The notes under the pieces: model-generated
Seen by the model: only the letters and a program-made list of their open reading frames with translations
Database searches by the model: none
What the model was told of the DNA's origin: nothing
Shown here: one piece after another, positions 17,560-25,502 of the stretch
How the letters are laid out: every line of letters begins with the position of its first letter
How positions within the stretch are numbered: position 1 is the stretch's first letter
Program-made: the position numbers and the translations under genes
From: Methylophaga sp.
Lineage (GTDB): Bacteria > Pseudomonadota > Gammaproteobacteria > Nitrosococcales > Methylophagaceae
Direction of reading: 5' to 3'
Assembly: GCA_011053005.1 (NCBI GenBank)
Contig: DRHW01000044.1
Coordinates: 1-60,678, forward strand
DNA: 60,678 nt

Positions 17560-19470
17560 TTAATTTTTATCGGCAAAAAAAGCCGCTACATCATCCATTT
17601 TTTGAGTAATAGGCATCGCAGGCAAGCTACGTAAAAACAGCTTGCCATAAGGCTTGGTTAAAAACCGTGGATCACATAATACTAAAACACCAAAGTCTTT
17701 CGGATCACGAATTAAGCGACCAATTCCTTGTTTAAGTTGAATTACTGCCGCAGGAATTTGGATAGAAGCAAAAGGATTTCCACCTCGTTGTCGTAAAGCG
17801 TCAATACGGGCTTGCAAAATCGGATCACCTGGCGAAGCAAACGGTATTTTGTCGATGATCACACACGATAAGGCTTCGCCGCGTACATCAACCCCTTCCC
17901 AAAAGCTATTAGTGCCCAATAATACGGCATTACCATGACTTCTAAATTCATCTAATAAAGTTGATTTGGCAGCGCTGCCTTGAACCATTAAAGGATAATC
18001 AATCTCTTTTAACGCATCAGCAACAATATTCATCGCACGATAACTGGTAAAAAGAATAAACGTACGGCCTTGGCTGTGGTTGATCACATCTTTAGCTAAT
18101 TCAATAATATGCGTGGTGTAATCATCATGACTAGGTTCAACCGGAATATGCGGCATATATAATAAGCTTTGACGCGCATAATCAAATGGGCTTGGCCAAA
18201 TCATGGTTTCAGCATCATCAATGCCTAGTTGATGACTAAAATTATTAAACTTACCAGCAACAGTTAATGTCGCCGATGTAAAGACCCAAGCCGTCGGTTT
18301 GTCATCAATCCACTTTTGGAAATACTGGCTGACATCGTGGGGTGTCGCGTGTAATACAACCCCAGTTGAACGAATGTCTACCCATAAAATCATATTATCG
18401 TCTTGATGCTCTTGCTCAAAGAACTCAAGCGTGGTTATAAGCTCGTTAGAGCGTTGATAACATTGCTCTAAACCTTTGCCCCGCTCTGCTGCTAATTCAA
18501 GCTGTTCAGCAAGATCATTAAGGCTTTCTACTAAATCAGTGAGTTTCTTTTTAACACCTAACTTTTCTAAAACGGTCAGCCACGGCGTACGATTATCCGT
18601 TTCACCGAGACTGATTCTAAAACCATGTAATGAAGCATCAAGCTTGTCAGCATAATCACGAATGCTCGCCATATCGCTGGCATCCTGCTCCATTTCTCTA
18701 ATGCTATCTCGACATAATTCTTGGATCTGATGACTACTAATCCGGTTGCCCAAAAACTGCGTCGCTATTTCGGGTAATTGGTGGGCTTCATCAATAATAT
18801 AGGCATCTGCACTCGGTAAAATCTCACCCCGTCCCGAGGCTTTTAGTGCCATATCAGACATTAATAAATGATGATTAATCACCACAATATCGGCTTCTTG
18901 GGCTTTGCGTCTTGCTTCAGCAATAAAACAATCGCTATAACTAGGGCATTCTTGGCCTAAACAATTATCAATCGTTGAGGTTACTTTGGGCCATAACGAT
19001 GAATTATCTTCCAGCAAATCACTTTCGCTTAAATCACCCGTTTTTGTTTTTCCTGCCCAAACTGTTAATTCATGTAAGATTTCTTGATGGCGCTTTTGTA
19101 ATGGATCGCTTTGTGCCATTTCCAAACGATAATGACAGAGATAATTACTGCGACCTTTTAATAATGCTGCACGAAATGGCACAGCGAGCGCCTTACGTAA
19201 TGTCGGCAAATCACGGCTAAACAATTGATCTTGTAAGTTTTTTGTACCGGTTGAAATAAAGACTTTTTGTCCAGATAAAATTGCTGGTGCTAAATAGGCA
19301 TAGGTTTTACCCGTTCCCGTTCCTGCTTCGGCAATTAAAATCGTACTATCTTCTAATGTCGTTTGGATTTTTTCCGCCATTTCTAACTGCTGCTGGCGCG
19401 GTGCATAACCTTTAATGTGTTGCGATAACAAACCACCTTCGCCAAACACTTGCTGCATTTGTTCAGACAT
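17560..19470 (-). CDS. yoaA: DinG/XPD-family DNA helicase YoaA
   Basis: An iron-sulfur superfamily 2 helicase, 5'-3', which in E. coli works with HolC in repair of blocked replication forks. 636 aa, as in E. coli. Seen: 'YAPRQQQLEMAEKIQ', Walker A 'LIAEAGTGTGKTYAYLAPAI', four Fe-S cysteines ('SNYLCHYRLEMA', then 'NCLGQECPSYSDCF'), the DEAH box 'YIIDEAHQLPEIA', 'VFTSATLTV', 'GTNSFWEGVDVRGEALSCVI' and motif VI 'QGIGRLIRDPKDFGVL'. It is the last gene of an operon: its ATG directly follows the stop of the GIDE-domain gene. Confidence 0.94.
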   Translation of the reverse strand: MSEQMQQVFGEGGLLSQHIKGYAPRQQQLEMAEKIQTTLEDSTILIAEAGTGTGKTYAYLAPAILSGQKVFISTGTKNLQDQLFSRDLPTLRKALAVPFRAALLKGRSNYLCHYRLEMAQSDPLQKRHQEILHELTVWAGKTKTGDLSESDLLEDNSSLWPKVTSTIDNCLGQECPSYSDCFIAEARRKAQEADIVVINHHLLMSDMALKASGRGEILPSADAYIIDEAHQLPEIATQFLGNRISSHQIQELCRDSIREMEQDASDMASIRDYADKLDASLHGFRISLGETDNRTPWLTVLEKLGVKKKLTDLVESLNDLAEQLELAAERGKGLEQCYQRSNELITTLEFFEQEHQDDNMILWVDIRSTGVVLHATPHDVSQYFQKWIDDKPTAWVFTSATLTVAGKFNNFSHQLGIDDAETMIWPSPFDYARQSLLYMPHIPVEPSHDDYTTHIIELAKDVINHSQGRTFILFTSYRAMNIVADALKEIDYPLMVQGSAAKSTLLDEFRSHGNAVLLGTNSFWEGVDVRGEALSCVIIDKIPFASPGDPILQARIDALRQRGGNPFASIQIPAAVIQLKQGIGRLIRDPKDFGVLVLCDPRFLTKPYGKLFLRSLPAMPITQKMDDVAAFFADKN

Positions 19471-20382
19471 TTATAAACCTAACCTAATATTTATTGCCCA
19501 AACTAAGAGACAACCGCTGATAAAAAATCCTAGTAAACACTGCATGGTTTGCCACTTATAATATTTGATCAATTTTTCTTCTGATACGGTTGATAATATA
19601 AAAACTTGGTCGCGATGATGGCTTTGTTTTAACACATTCAATTGCTCTTGTTTTTCCTGTTCGCCGTGTTGCCGTTTTACGTGTTGCTCGGCGGCTAATT
19701 GAACTCGCTGCCATTCTTCTATGCTTAATTCGCCATCACGATTCAAATCAAACTCATCAAGTAAGCGATTAGGATCGCGTTTCCAATGACGTAATAATTG
19801 GCTGATCTGCTCTCTTAATTTTTGCCGTTCAATATTTGCAATTGTTTTAAATAGGCCAATGGCATACAAAGGTTCATGTTCTGTAATCAATTCTTCGGTG
19901 TAACGTCTAGGTGCTACGCTAGTATTTTTATGCCATGTTCGTTTATTGCTGACAATCACATCAGCATCATCAGGATCGATAATACAACGTCCGGTATCAT
20001 CTTCTAACAAAAAGAGTTCACCACTGGTTTCTTCTTTAACGACTCGCCAATAACTCACTGATTTACCATCAGCTTGCTGGCATTCAGACTTTTCTTCTAT
20101 CTTATAACGATACCAAACACAGGATTTTCCTGATAATGGCGATACGATTACAGGCCCATCCATTATCCGAGTCTGACCATTGAGTTCAACATAACCTTGT
20201 ACTGCAGATCTAATTTTCGCAGTCGGTGTATTTTCAATCAATCTTGCTTGATGTAATCCTCGCGTCATCCGATAAAATGCAACGACGCAAAGTATCATTA
20301 TAATAGTCCAGCCGCCCCAAAAAACCACAGGATCGAACTGAATAATATTGCGCTCCGAAGAGGCAATAAGCTGTTTCAGCAT
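19471..20382 (-). CDS. GIDE-domain membrane protein with EF-hand
   Basis: 303 aa. TM1 at about 20-38; a GIDE-type domain (about 55-180, 'GPVIVSPLSGKSCVWYRYKI' and 'FLLEDDTGRCIIDPDDADV') like the substrate part of MUL1/GIDE ubiquitin ligases; a canonical EF-hand loop Asp212-Glu223 ('DLNRDGELSIEE', ligands D212, N214, D216, E218, S220, E223); a Gln/Glu/His-rich coiled segment; and a C-terminal membrane helix. There is no RING finger, as usual for bacterial members. It lies 3 bp after lemA, a common pairing. A Ca2+-responsive envelope role is inference. Confidence 0.8.
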   Translation of the reverse strand: MLKQLIASSERNIIQFDPVVFWGGWTIIMILCVVAFYRMTRGLHQARLIENTPTAKIRSAVQGYVELNGQTRIMDGPVIVSPLSGKSCVWYRYKIEEKSECQQADGKSVSYWRVVKEETSGELFLLEDDTGRCIIDPDDADVIVSNKRTWHKNTSVAPRRYTEELITEHEPLYAIGLFKTIANIERQKLREQISQLLRHWKRDPNRLLDEFDLNRDGELSIEEWQRVQLAAEQHVKRQHGEQEKQEQLNVLKQSHHRDQVFILSTVSEEKLIKYYKWQTMQCLLGFFISGCLLVWAINIRLGL

Positions 20383-20385
20383 TGT

Positions 20386-20964
20386 TTATTTAAACAAATG
20401 ACCGATATTGACATCGGTTTTTTCTTCGTCGACAAATTCTAATAGGCTATGTGCTTGAAAATTAAACATCCGAGCGATAAAAACATCGGGCACTTGTTCA
20501 ATTCGTACATTATTCACATTGACACTTTCATTATAAAATTCACGACGATCAGCAATGGCATTTTCTAATCCGGTGATCCGAGCTTGTAAATGTTGGAATG
20601 TTTGATCAGCTTTTAATTCAGGATAGGCTTCTGCAACGGCAAATAAACTACCTAGTCCCATACGCAATGCACCTTCTGCTTGACCAAGCGCGGGAATATT
20701 ACCTTGCTGCTGCGCGGTTGCAACGGAAGTACGTGCTTTCATAACTTTTTCAAGGGTTTCTTGCTCATACTTCATGTATTGTTTACATGTTTCGACAAGT
20801 TTAGGTAGTTCATCATGACGCTGTTTTAGCAATACATCGATGTTCGCCCATGCCTTACTTACATTATGTTTTAACGTAACTAGCCCGTTATAAATCGCAA
20901 TCAGGTAAATGATGATAACCGCCACTAAACCTAAAAAAATAAACCCTGTAACACTCATAACCAT
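20386..20964 (-). CDS. lemA: LemA family protein
   Basis: 192 aa: one N-terminal membrane helix (about 7-27, 'GFIFLGLVAVIIIYLIAIYN') followed by a long helical bundle. The stretches 'NIDVLLKQRHDELPKLVETC' and 'VMKARTSVATAQ' are LemA signatures, with the C-terminal 'ARMFNFQ' segment. The biochemical role is not known. LemA proteins are repeatedly encoded next to GIDE-domain or TPM-domain membrane proteins, as here. Confidence 0.92.
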   Translation of the reverse strand: MVMSVTGFIFLGLVAVIIIYLIAIYNGLVTLKHNVSKAWANIDVLLKQRHDELPKLVETCKQYMKYEQETLEKVMKARTSVATAQQQGNIPALGQAEGALRMGLGSLFAVAEAYPELKADQTFQHLQARITGLENAIADRREFYNESVNVNNVRIEQVPDVFIARMFNFQAHSLLEFVDEEKTDVNIGHLFK

Positions 20965-20984
20965 TACTCCAAATCACACTAAAG

Positions 20985-21524
20985 TTAACCGTTATGATTA
21001 TCCCATATTTCAGGCGATAGCCCATCCTCGCGTGACCAAACTAGACGACCTATAATTTTAAATTGTGACACCGACATAGCGCCACGTTTTTTATTAGCGC
21101 TTTCTGACTTGGTATTTAAAGCAGCTTCAATATCTTCACTGCTCGCCTCATGCATTTCGACAGGCAAATAATCGTCATCAAATAACACCATAATCACACG
21201 GTCCCAACGACCATCTGATTTAATTTGACCAATTCGCGGGCTTGAGCGGCTATCTTCAAAAATAACCCGCCCTTTAATTAAGATCCGTAAATCTTTACGG
21301 ACATCTCGACCAATCGCATCGTAACCTAAAGTTAGATCATCAATAAGCTGCAAATTTAATGCTTTAGCAACATCAAACCGCGAAATTTCGCCCGTTACAG
21401 GCAATGTGCTGCCTGTCGCTTTACGGTACTTAGCCGCTAACTGACGTGTTTCATGCATTAATTTGTCAATGGAATAAAGATCCATATTAGCTTCTGCTGG
21501 ATTATTCATTATAAGTATCGTCAA
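20985..21524 (-). CDS. conserved protein of unknown function
   Basis: 179 aa, no signal peptide or membrane helix. The sequence runs through 'DKLMHETRQLAAKYRKATGS', 'PVTGEISRFDVAKALNLQL', 'GYDAIGRDVRKDLRILIKGR', 'WDRVIMVLFDDDYLPVEMHE' and 'RGAMSVSQFKIIGRLVW'. I recall similar anonymous proteins in other gammaproteobacteria. The alternating strands with acidic and Lys positions ('IKGR', 'FDDD') look nuclease-like, but I cannot confirm catalytic residues. The true start may be an internal Met ('MNNPAEANMDLYSIDKL'). It opens the operon leading through lemA and the GIDE gene to yoaA (20-bp gap to lemA). Confidence 0.7.
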   Translation of the reverse strand: MTILIMNNPAEANMDLYSIDKLMHETRQLAAKYRKATGSTLPVTGEISRFDVAKALNLQLIDDLTLGYDAIGRDVRKDLRILIKGRVIFEDSRSSPRIGQIKSDGRWDRVIMVLFDDDYLPVEMHEASSEDIEAALNTKSESANKKRGAMSVSQFKIIGRLVWSREDGLSPEIWDNHNG

Positions 21525-21536
21525 TTTCTCAAAAAA

Positions 21537-21568
21537 AACGGCCTAACCGTGGTATCGGATAGGCCGTT
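21537..21568 (-). terminator. intrinsic terminator of the Fae-homologue gene
   Basis: Stem AACGGCCTA / TAGGCCGTT with a 14-nt loop; on the reverse strand it is followed directly by a run of eight T. It lies 22 bp past the stop codon of the Fae homologue and separates it from the yoaA operon. Confidence 0.9.
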
Positions 21569-21590
21569 GATTTCTTGATTTAAAGACTAA

Positions 21591-22142
21591 TTAACTCTTC
21601 TTAGCATCTAAACCTTTTTGATAATATTTATGAACTAATTTATCTTGATTTTCTAATAAGAAATCAATGGTTGGTTCATGATTCATCGCTTTTTCGATAG
21701 CACGGCGTGTCGCTTCACGGTGAATATTAAATAACGCTTCATGATCTAAGTCTTCAACCGTTTCAACGCCTGGTGATAACCATACTGAAACGATAATACC
21801 TAAATCATTTACTTTGTCTTTAGGAATAGTGCCATTACGTACAGCGTCTAATACACCATTCGAAATTGCGCCTTGAACCGTACCCATTAAGATTGACGTA
21901 TAAGCCGTTTTCTTAACGGTTACTTTGCTGACCATTATTGTCGCAGGTCTTACCATCATATCTGTGTTCATTAACGCAAGTACGCGTGAATGACCTTGCA
22001 CTTGGTCGCCTAATAAATTAGCAAATGCAGAACCAAATGGACCGTCAAATTCACCGATAATTACTTCTGGCTCTGCCGCTGTGAATGGTGGACCACCGGC
22101 TACTAAACATTCGCCAGTACGCATAATAATTCTTTCGCTCAT
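21591..22142 (-). CDS. formaldehyde-activating enzyme (Fae) homologue, catalytic His replaced
   Basis: Fae joins formaldehyde to tetrahydromethanopterin in methylotrophs. This 183-residue protein aligns end to end with Fae: 'GECLVAGGPPF', 'EVIIGEFDGPFGSAFANLLG', 'VRPATIMVSKVTVKKTAYTS', 'QGAISNGVLDAVRNGTIPKD', 'EATRRAIEKAMNHEP'. The active-site His17 of Methylorubrum Fae ('AHIDLIIG') corresponds to Glu24 here ('AEPEVIIG'), and the C-terminus is longer. It may therefore be a Fae2/Fae3-type paralogue with another substrate or a regulatory role. The ATG at 22142 is chosen: 'GGGAAG' lies 6 nt upstream, and the longer frame to 22181 would begin inside the predicted -10 element. Monocistronic, with its own promoter and terminator. 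Confidence 0.88.
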   Translation of the reverse strand: MSERIIMRTGECLVAGGPPFTAAEPEVIIGEFDGPFGSAFANLLGDQVQGHSRVLALMNTDMMVRPATIMVSKVTVKKTAYTSILMGTVQGAISNGVLDAVRNGTIPKDKVNDLGIIVSVWLSPGVETVEDLDHEALFNIHREATRRAIEKAMNHEPTIDFLLENQDKLVHKYYQKGLDAKKS

Positions 22143-22180
22143 GAGATTCTTCCCGTTATGATTGATATTAAGACTCACCA

Positions 22181-22209
22181 ATTATCCTTGTCTAAAGACG
22201 ATGTCGCAA
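22181..22209 (-). promoter_or_regulatory. sigma70-type promoter of the Fae homologue
   Basis: On the reverse strand: TTGCGA, a 17-bp spacer, then GATAAT, placing the transcript start about 30 nt before the ATG at 22142. One mismatch in the -10 and two in the -35. Confidence 0.65.
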
Positions 22210-22278
22210 CCTTACATCACTTTATAGCTTTCCCAAACAGCGTTAAACTTGGGCTAATTTTCTTGATTGAGTCAGATA

Positions 22279-22671
22279 ATGTCCGAACTTAAAACACCTT
22301 ATGAACGCATCGGTGGCGAAGTCGCCGTTCGCAAGCTATGCCAGACTTTTTATCAAATCATGTGTAATACTGAACAAACAAGCATAATCCGCGCATTGCA
22401 CCCTAGTAATATTCAGATCAGTGAAGAGAAATTATTTCTATTTCTAACGGGCTGGTTGGGCGGCCCGCCTCTTTATACTGATCTTTATGGTCACCCCAGA
22501 TTAAGAGCCAGACACTTGCCGTTCTCCATTGGCGTTGAAGAGCGCGATCAATGGTTATATTGCATGGCTCAAGCATTAAAAACGATGGATATAGACGAAT
22601 TATTTGCTCAACAATTAATGGCTTCTTTTGTTCAAACGGCTGATTTTATGAGAAATAGACCTGAAGCCTAA
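22279..22671 (+). CDS. group II truncated haemoglobin
   Basis: A haem-binding 2-on-2 globin of 130 aa, often tied to O2/NO chemistry or redox stress. Seen: the N-terminal 'PYERIGGEVAVRKLCQTFYQ' with Tyr at B10, 'IRALHPSN', 'EKLFLFLTGWLGGPPLY' (the GWxGGPPLY signature of group II), 'YGHPRLRARHLPF' holding the proximal His, and the G8 Trp in 'RDQWLYCM'. The frame is open from a TTG at 22267, but the ATG at 22279 fits the family N-terminus. Divergent from the Fae homologue. Confidence 0.93.
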   Translation: MSELKTPYERIGGEVAVRKLCQTFYQIMCNTEQTSIIRALHPSNIQISEEKLFLFLTGWLGGPPLYTDLYGHPRLRARHLPFSIGVEERDQWLYCMAQALKTMDIDELFAQQLMASFVQTADFMRNRPEA

Positions 22672-22722
22672 ACATCAAACCAAAATAACAGCATCATTAA
22701 GTTAATTAGGATAAATAGCAAT

Positions 22723-23475
22723 ATGAATATCGGCGCTTTAATTATTGGTGATGAATTACTTTCTGGCAAACGACAAGATCGTCATTTTAATCACCTTCAA
22801 TCCGTTTTAGCTGCACGTGGTTTAGAACTCAGCTGGACCATTATTGTGGGGGATGATCCCATACAATTAGAGCGATTTTTAGCATTTAGCTTAGCCAGTA
22901 ATGATTTGGTATTTAGCTTTGGCGGCATCGGTGCCACGCCAGATGATCGTACTAGACAATCTGTTGCTCATGCGGCGCAAGTACCACTTATTCGCCATCC
23001 TGAAGCAGTGTTTGAAATAGAACAAAAATACGGTGACGCTGCTTACCCTAATCGCATTTTAATGGCAGAACTCCCCGAAGGCAGTCTGATCATTCCCAAC
23101 TCGATTAATCGCGTCCCAGGATTTTCATTGAACAATCACCACTTTATGCCAGGATTTCCTGAAATGTCATGGCCAATGCTAATGTGGATATTGGATACAC
23201 ATTATCCACATTTAAAAAATACTGTACCGCTTAATGAGCAAACGATTTATGTATTCAAAGGTCGTGAGTCAGATCTTTTACATGCGATGAATGAGGTACT
23301 TGAACGCTATCCTGAATTACGTTTATCTAGCTTGCCACACTTGAGTGATACACCGCATATTGAACTTAGTTTACGGGGTGATAAAGCGCAAATTACCGAT
23401 GCAATGTTTATCCTAAAAACGGCTATCGAACAAGCAGGATTTAGTTGGGCAAATCAACTGACCGAGAGCCAGTGA
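22723..23475 (+). CDS. CinA-type molybdopterin-binding domain protein
   Basis: 250 aa of the MoaB/Mog fold as found in the N-terminal half of CinA (competence/damage-inducible protein A): 'GALIIGDELLSGKRQDRHF', 'ELSWTIIVGDDPIQLERFL', the substrate loop 'SFGGIGATPDDRTRQSVAHA' and 'LPEGSLIIPNSINRVPGFSL'. The C-terminal nicotinamide-nucleotide amidase domain of full CinA is absent, as in a widespread stand-alone subfamily. It may act on nucleotide cofactors; no proven role. The 3' end overlaps the convergent AEC transporter gene by 22 bp. Confidence 0.88.
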   Translation: MNIGALIIGDELLSGKRQDRHFNHLQSVLAARGLELSWTIIVGDDPIQLERFLAFSLASNDLVFSFGGIGATPDDRTRQSVAHAAQVPLIRHPEAVFEIEQKYGDAAYPNRILMAELPEGSLIIPNSINRVPGFSLNNHHFMPGFPEMSWPMLMWILDTHYPHLKNTVPLNEQTIYVFKGRESDLLHAMNEVLERYPELRLSSLPHLSDTPHIELSLRGDKAQITDAMFILKTAIEQAGFSWANQLTESQ

Positions 23476-24416
23476 AACCATAAAGGTAAAGTCACTAAAC
23501 TACAAATAGTGGTTAAGGTCACCGCCGCCGCATAAAGCTCGCTATCCAATCCATAACGCTCACAAATAACAATACCAAATACCATTGTTGGCATCGCCGA
23601 TATTAAGGCGACGGGAATAATTAACTCTGTAGTTAACCCTATTACTTGGCTTAAACCAAAGATACAAAATGGGGTTAACACTAAAGTTATAAGTGCTACA
23701 GGTAATAATAAGCCCATAAACCGCAGTCGTAGACTATGCCATCGAATGCTCATACCTAAAACAATAAGCATTAAAGGCACAACGCCGCCTGCCAACATTG
23801 ATAATCCCGAGTCTAAAATTTCAGGCTGCGGAATTCCAGCAAGATTTAAGCTTATTCCAACAGTCACCGCCCACAGTGGTGGAATTTTTAAAAGTGCATG
23901 CAGCGGATGTACTGCTGATTTATTATCGCCAAAGTGTTGAGCTAACAGCATGCCAAAGGACAGTAATATTGGTGTACACGCAAATAAGTCATATTGCAGT
24001 ACTATTACACGAGAATGTGGACCTAATACTTGATTCAATACTGGCAAACCAAGATAAGTCGCATTTGGAAATGCCGCGGCGAGTAATAAAGCCCCTGTTT
24101 GTTGCCTGCTCGCTTTCAGCCATTTCAATACCAACCACATTGTCGTCATGCCAATTAAAATTCCGCAAGCTGCCAGAAAAGAAATCTGTAATGAAGAATG
24201 ATCTAAAGGTGCAGACCAAATAACATTCAACACCAGTGCTGGAAGTAGAATATAAAATACTAAATCAGTCAGGGCTCGTCGATGTGCTGAAGCTGAAATA
24301 TGCGCAGGCGCAAAAGTCTTCCAAAAAGTGCCACAGGCAATGAGCAATGACATTTGAGCCAACACAGCAAGCATAAAGTGATATCCGTAGAGGGTAGGAA
24401 TCTCATATCGTATCAA
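23454..24416 (-). CDS. AEC family transporter
   Basis: A membrane protein of 320 aa with about ten hydrophobic helices in two inverted halves. 'LLAAAFPNATYLGLPVLNQV' carries the AEC N-P/N-A-T helix-break motif, and 'VPLMLIVLGMSIR' and 'ISAMPTMVFGIVICERYGLD' are typical of the second half. AEC carriers export auxin in plants and carry malate or malonate in bacteria; the substrate here is unknown. The track start is a TTG ('MIRYEIPTL') without a clear SD; Met15 could be the real start. Confidence 0.85.
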   Translation of the reverse strand: MIRYEIPTLYGYHFMLAVLAQMSLLIACGTFWKTFAPAHISASAHRRALTDLVFYILLPALVLNVIWSAPLDHSSLQISFLAACGILIGMTTMWLVLKWLKASRQQTGALLLAAAFPNATYLGLPVLNQVLGPHSRVIVLQYDLFACTPILLSFGMLLAQHFGDNKSAVHPLHALLKIPPLWAVTVGISLNLAGIPQPEILDSGLSMLAGGVVPLMLIVLGMSIRWHSLRLRFMGLLLPVALITLVLTPFCIFGLSQVIGLTTELIIPVALISAMPTMVFGIVICERYGLDSELYAAAVTLTTICSLVTLPLWFHWLSVS

Positions 24417-24548
24417 TGCTAATAGTCTTGGTAAATTAATTAGCTACAGAACGTTCAACATGAGATTTGTATTTTAGATTGTGATTACCTTGAAAAAAAT
24501 CATCAATTGTCACTGTTTTAACGAGATAGCATCGTAAATAATCATTTC

Positions 24549-24587
24549 ATTCAGTTTGCATTCAGTTTGCTTTTGATAATCTTTAAT
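24549..24587 (+). promoter_or_regulatory. PhoP-box-like direct repeat and -10 before cytochrome c gene
   Basis: An 11-bp unit, ATTCAGTTTGC, occurs twice in tandem (24549-24559, 24560-24570). It contains CAGTTT-N5-CAGTTT, the layout of PhoP boxes ((T/G)GTTTA-N5-(T/G)GTTTA), with a -10 candidate TTTAAT at 24582, 13 nt further on; GATAAT at 24575 is the alternative. An OmpR-type regulator bound here would replace a -35. A PhoP-like regulator is encoded 0.9 kb downstream. Confidence 0.6.
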
Positions 24588-24703
24588 ACAGAGGCTTCCT
24601 AATAGTAATGGGAAAATACTTCGTCTCCTATTTTTTATCAACATCCTGCATTGATATTAAGATAAATCAAACATCAATATTTAAAAATTTAAAAGGAAAT
24701 AAA

Positions 24704-25111
24704 ATGAAATTAAAAAATAAAGTTCCGATGCTCATTAGTGCGGCAGCCTTAAGTATTGGACTGTTTGCAATGCCTTCATATGCTGATGAAGCACCCTATA
24801 CGGTTACTAATGGCAATGAATTGGATGCAACAAGTTATAAAGGTTTCAAACTTTTTCGTAACTGGTGTGCTCGCTGTCACGGTACTTATGGCCAAGGCAT
24901 GGTCGGCCCAAACCTAGCTGATAGTTTGAAGGTAATTTCTAAAGAACAATTTTACGACACCGTCGAGAACGGTAAAAGTGGCTCTATTGGCAGTATGCCA
25001 GCGTGGAAAGCGAATCCTCAAGTAATGGAAAATCGCGATCAACTTTACGCGTATCTAAAAGCACGTTCAGATGGTGCGATTGGCGTTGAAAAACCTAAAA
25101 AAGCCAAATAA
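24704..25111 (+). CDS. small periplasmic cytochrome c (PQQ-dehydrogenase c550-like)
   Basis: 135 aa with a signal peptide (to about residue 27, 'FAMPSYA-DEA'). One haem site C55-A-R-C58-H59 ('NWCARCHGTYGQGMVGPNL') and a likely axial Met98 ('SMPAW'). The end 'DQLYAYLKARSDGAIG' resembles the c550 electron acceptors of quinoprotein alcohol dehydrogenases (PedF/ExaB, XoxG-like). That role is inference, but it would suit a methylotroph. The ATG at 24704 has AAGGAAA 5-11 nt upstream; the frame open from 24608 runs through the leader and is not needed. The gene is preceded by the PhoP-box-like repeat and followed by a strong hairpin. Confidence 0.88.
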   Translation: MKLKNKVPMLISAAALSIGLFAMPSYADEAPYTVTNGNELDATSYKGFKLFRNWCARCHGTYGQGMVGPNLADSLKVISKEQFYDTVENGKSGSIGSMPAWKANPQVMENRDQLYAYLKARSDGAIGVEKPKKAK

Positions 25112-25118
25112 TAATTGT

Positions 25119-25151
25119 TGCAAGCCCTACTTTTTATTTGTAGGGCTTGCA
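25119..25151 (+). terminator. strong hairpin between cytochrome c and PepSY-like gene
   Basis: A perfect 12-bp stem TGCAAGCCCTAC / GTAGGGCTTGCA with a 9-nt loop but no T-run after it. It may stabilise the 3' end of the cytochrome message or limit read-through into the two-component genes. Confidence 0.55.
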
Positions 25152-25201
25152 GTCTGAGTTAATTCAGTTAAAAATACACGTAAAATTAGAAAGGTTTATT
25201 G

Positions 25202-25495
25202 ATGGTTTTATTACGATCGTTACTCACAATTATATTGCTAGCCATATCTATATCATCGTTTGCTAAACGTTTAGCCGATGATATAGAGCCAGGTGATGGT
25301 GTAAACGATATTCAATTACCACTTACTAAGGAATCGGCCGCAGAGCTGATTAAAATGGAGACAAAAGGGAAAATACTTTCTGTTGAAAAAACACCATACA
25401 AAGAATCTTTTATATTTAAAATCAAAGTATTACATGACAATGGGAAAATAAAAGTTTATCGTCTTGATCCCTTCACTGCCCATCAACCTTCTTGA
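25202..25495 (+). CDS. PepSY-like exported small protein
   Basis: 97 aa from the ATG (the frame is open one codon earlier at a TTG). Residues 1-21 are a signal peptide ('LLTIILLAISISSFA'). The mature part, 'LTKESAAELIKMETKGKILS' followed by 'SFIFKIKVLHDNGKIKVYRL', has the K-A-x-x-I/L...G-x-I...Y-x-V-x-V-L...G-x-x-x-V pattern of short PepSY domains. PepSY-like proteins are often encoded beside PhoP/QseB-type regulators and are thought to modulate the sensor or be controlled by it. It lies 7 bp before the response regulator gene. Confidence 0.75.
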   Translation: MVLLRSLLTIILLAISISSFAKRLADDIEPGDGVNDIQLPLTKESAAELIKMETKGKILSVEKTPYKESFIFKIKVLHDNGKIKVYRLDPFTAHQPS

Positions 25496-25502
25496 TTAAT
25501 CG

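Noticed and set aside
22143..22181. 13-codon extension of the Fae homologue
   Set aside because: It would begin in the predicted -10 element, and GGGAAG supports the ATG at 22142.
24549..24570. Tandem 11-bp repeat as CRISPR or phage attachment site
   Set aside because: Only two copies with no spacer and no integrase gene; position just before a -10 fits a regulator site better.
24608..24703. N-terminal extension of the cytochrome c frame
   Set aside because: It lies in the AT-rich leader; the ATG at 24704 has a good SD and yields a proper signal peptide.
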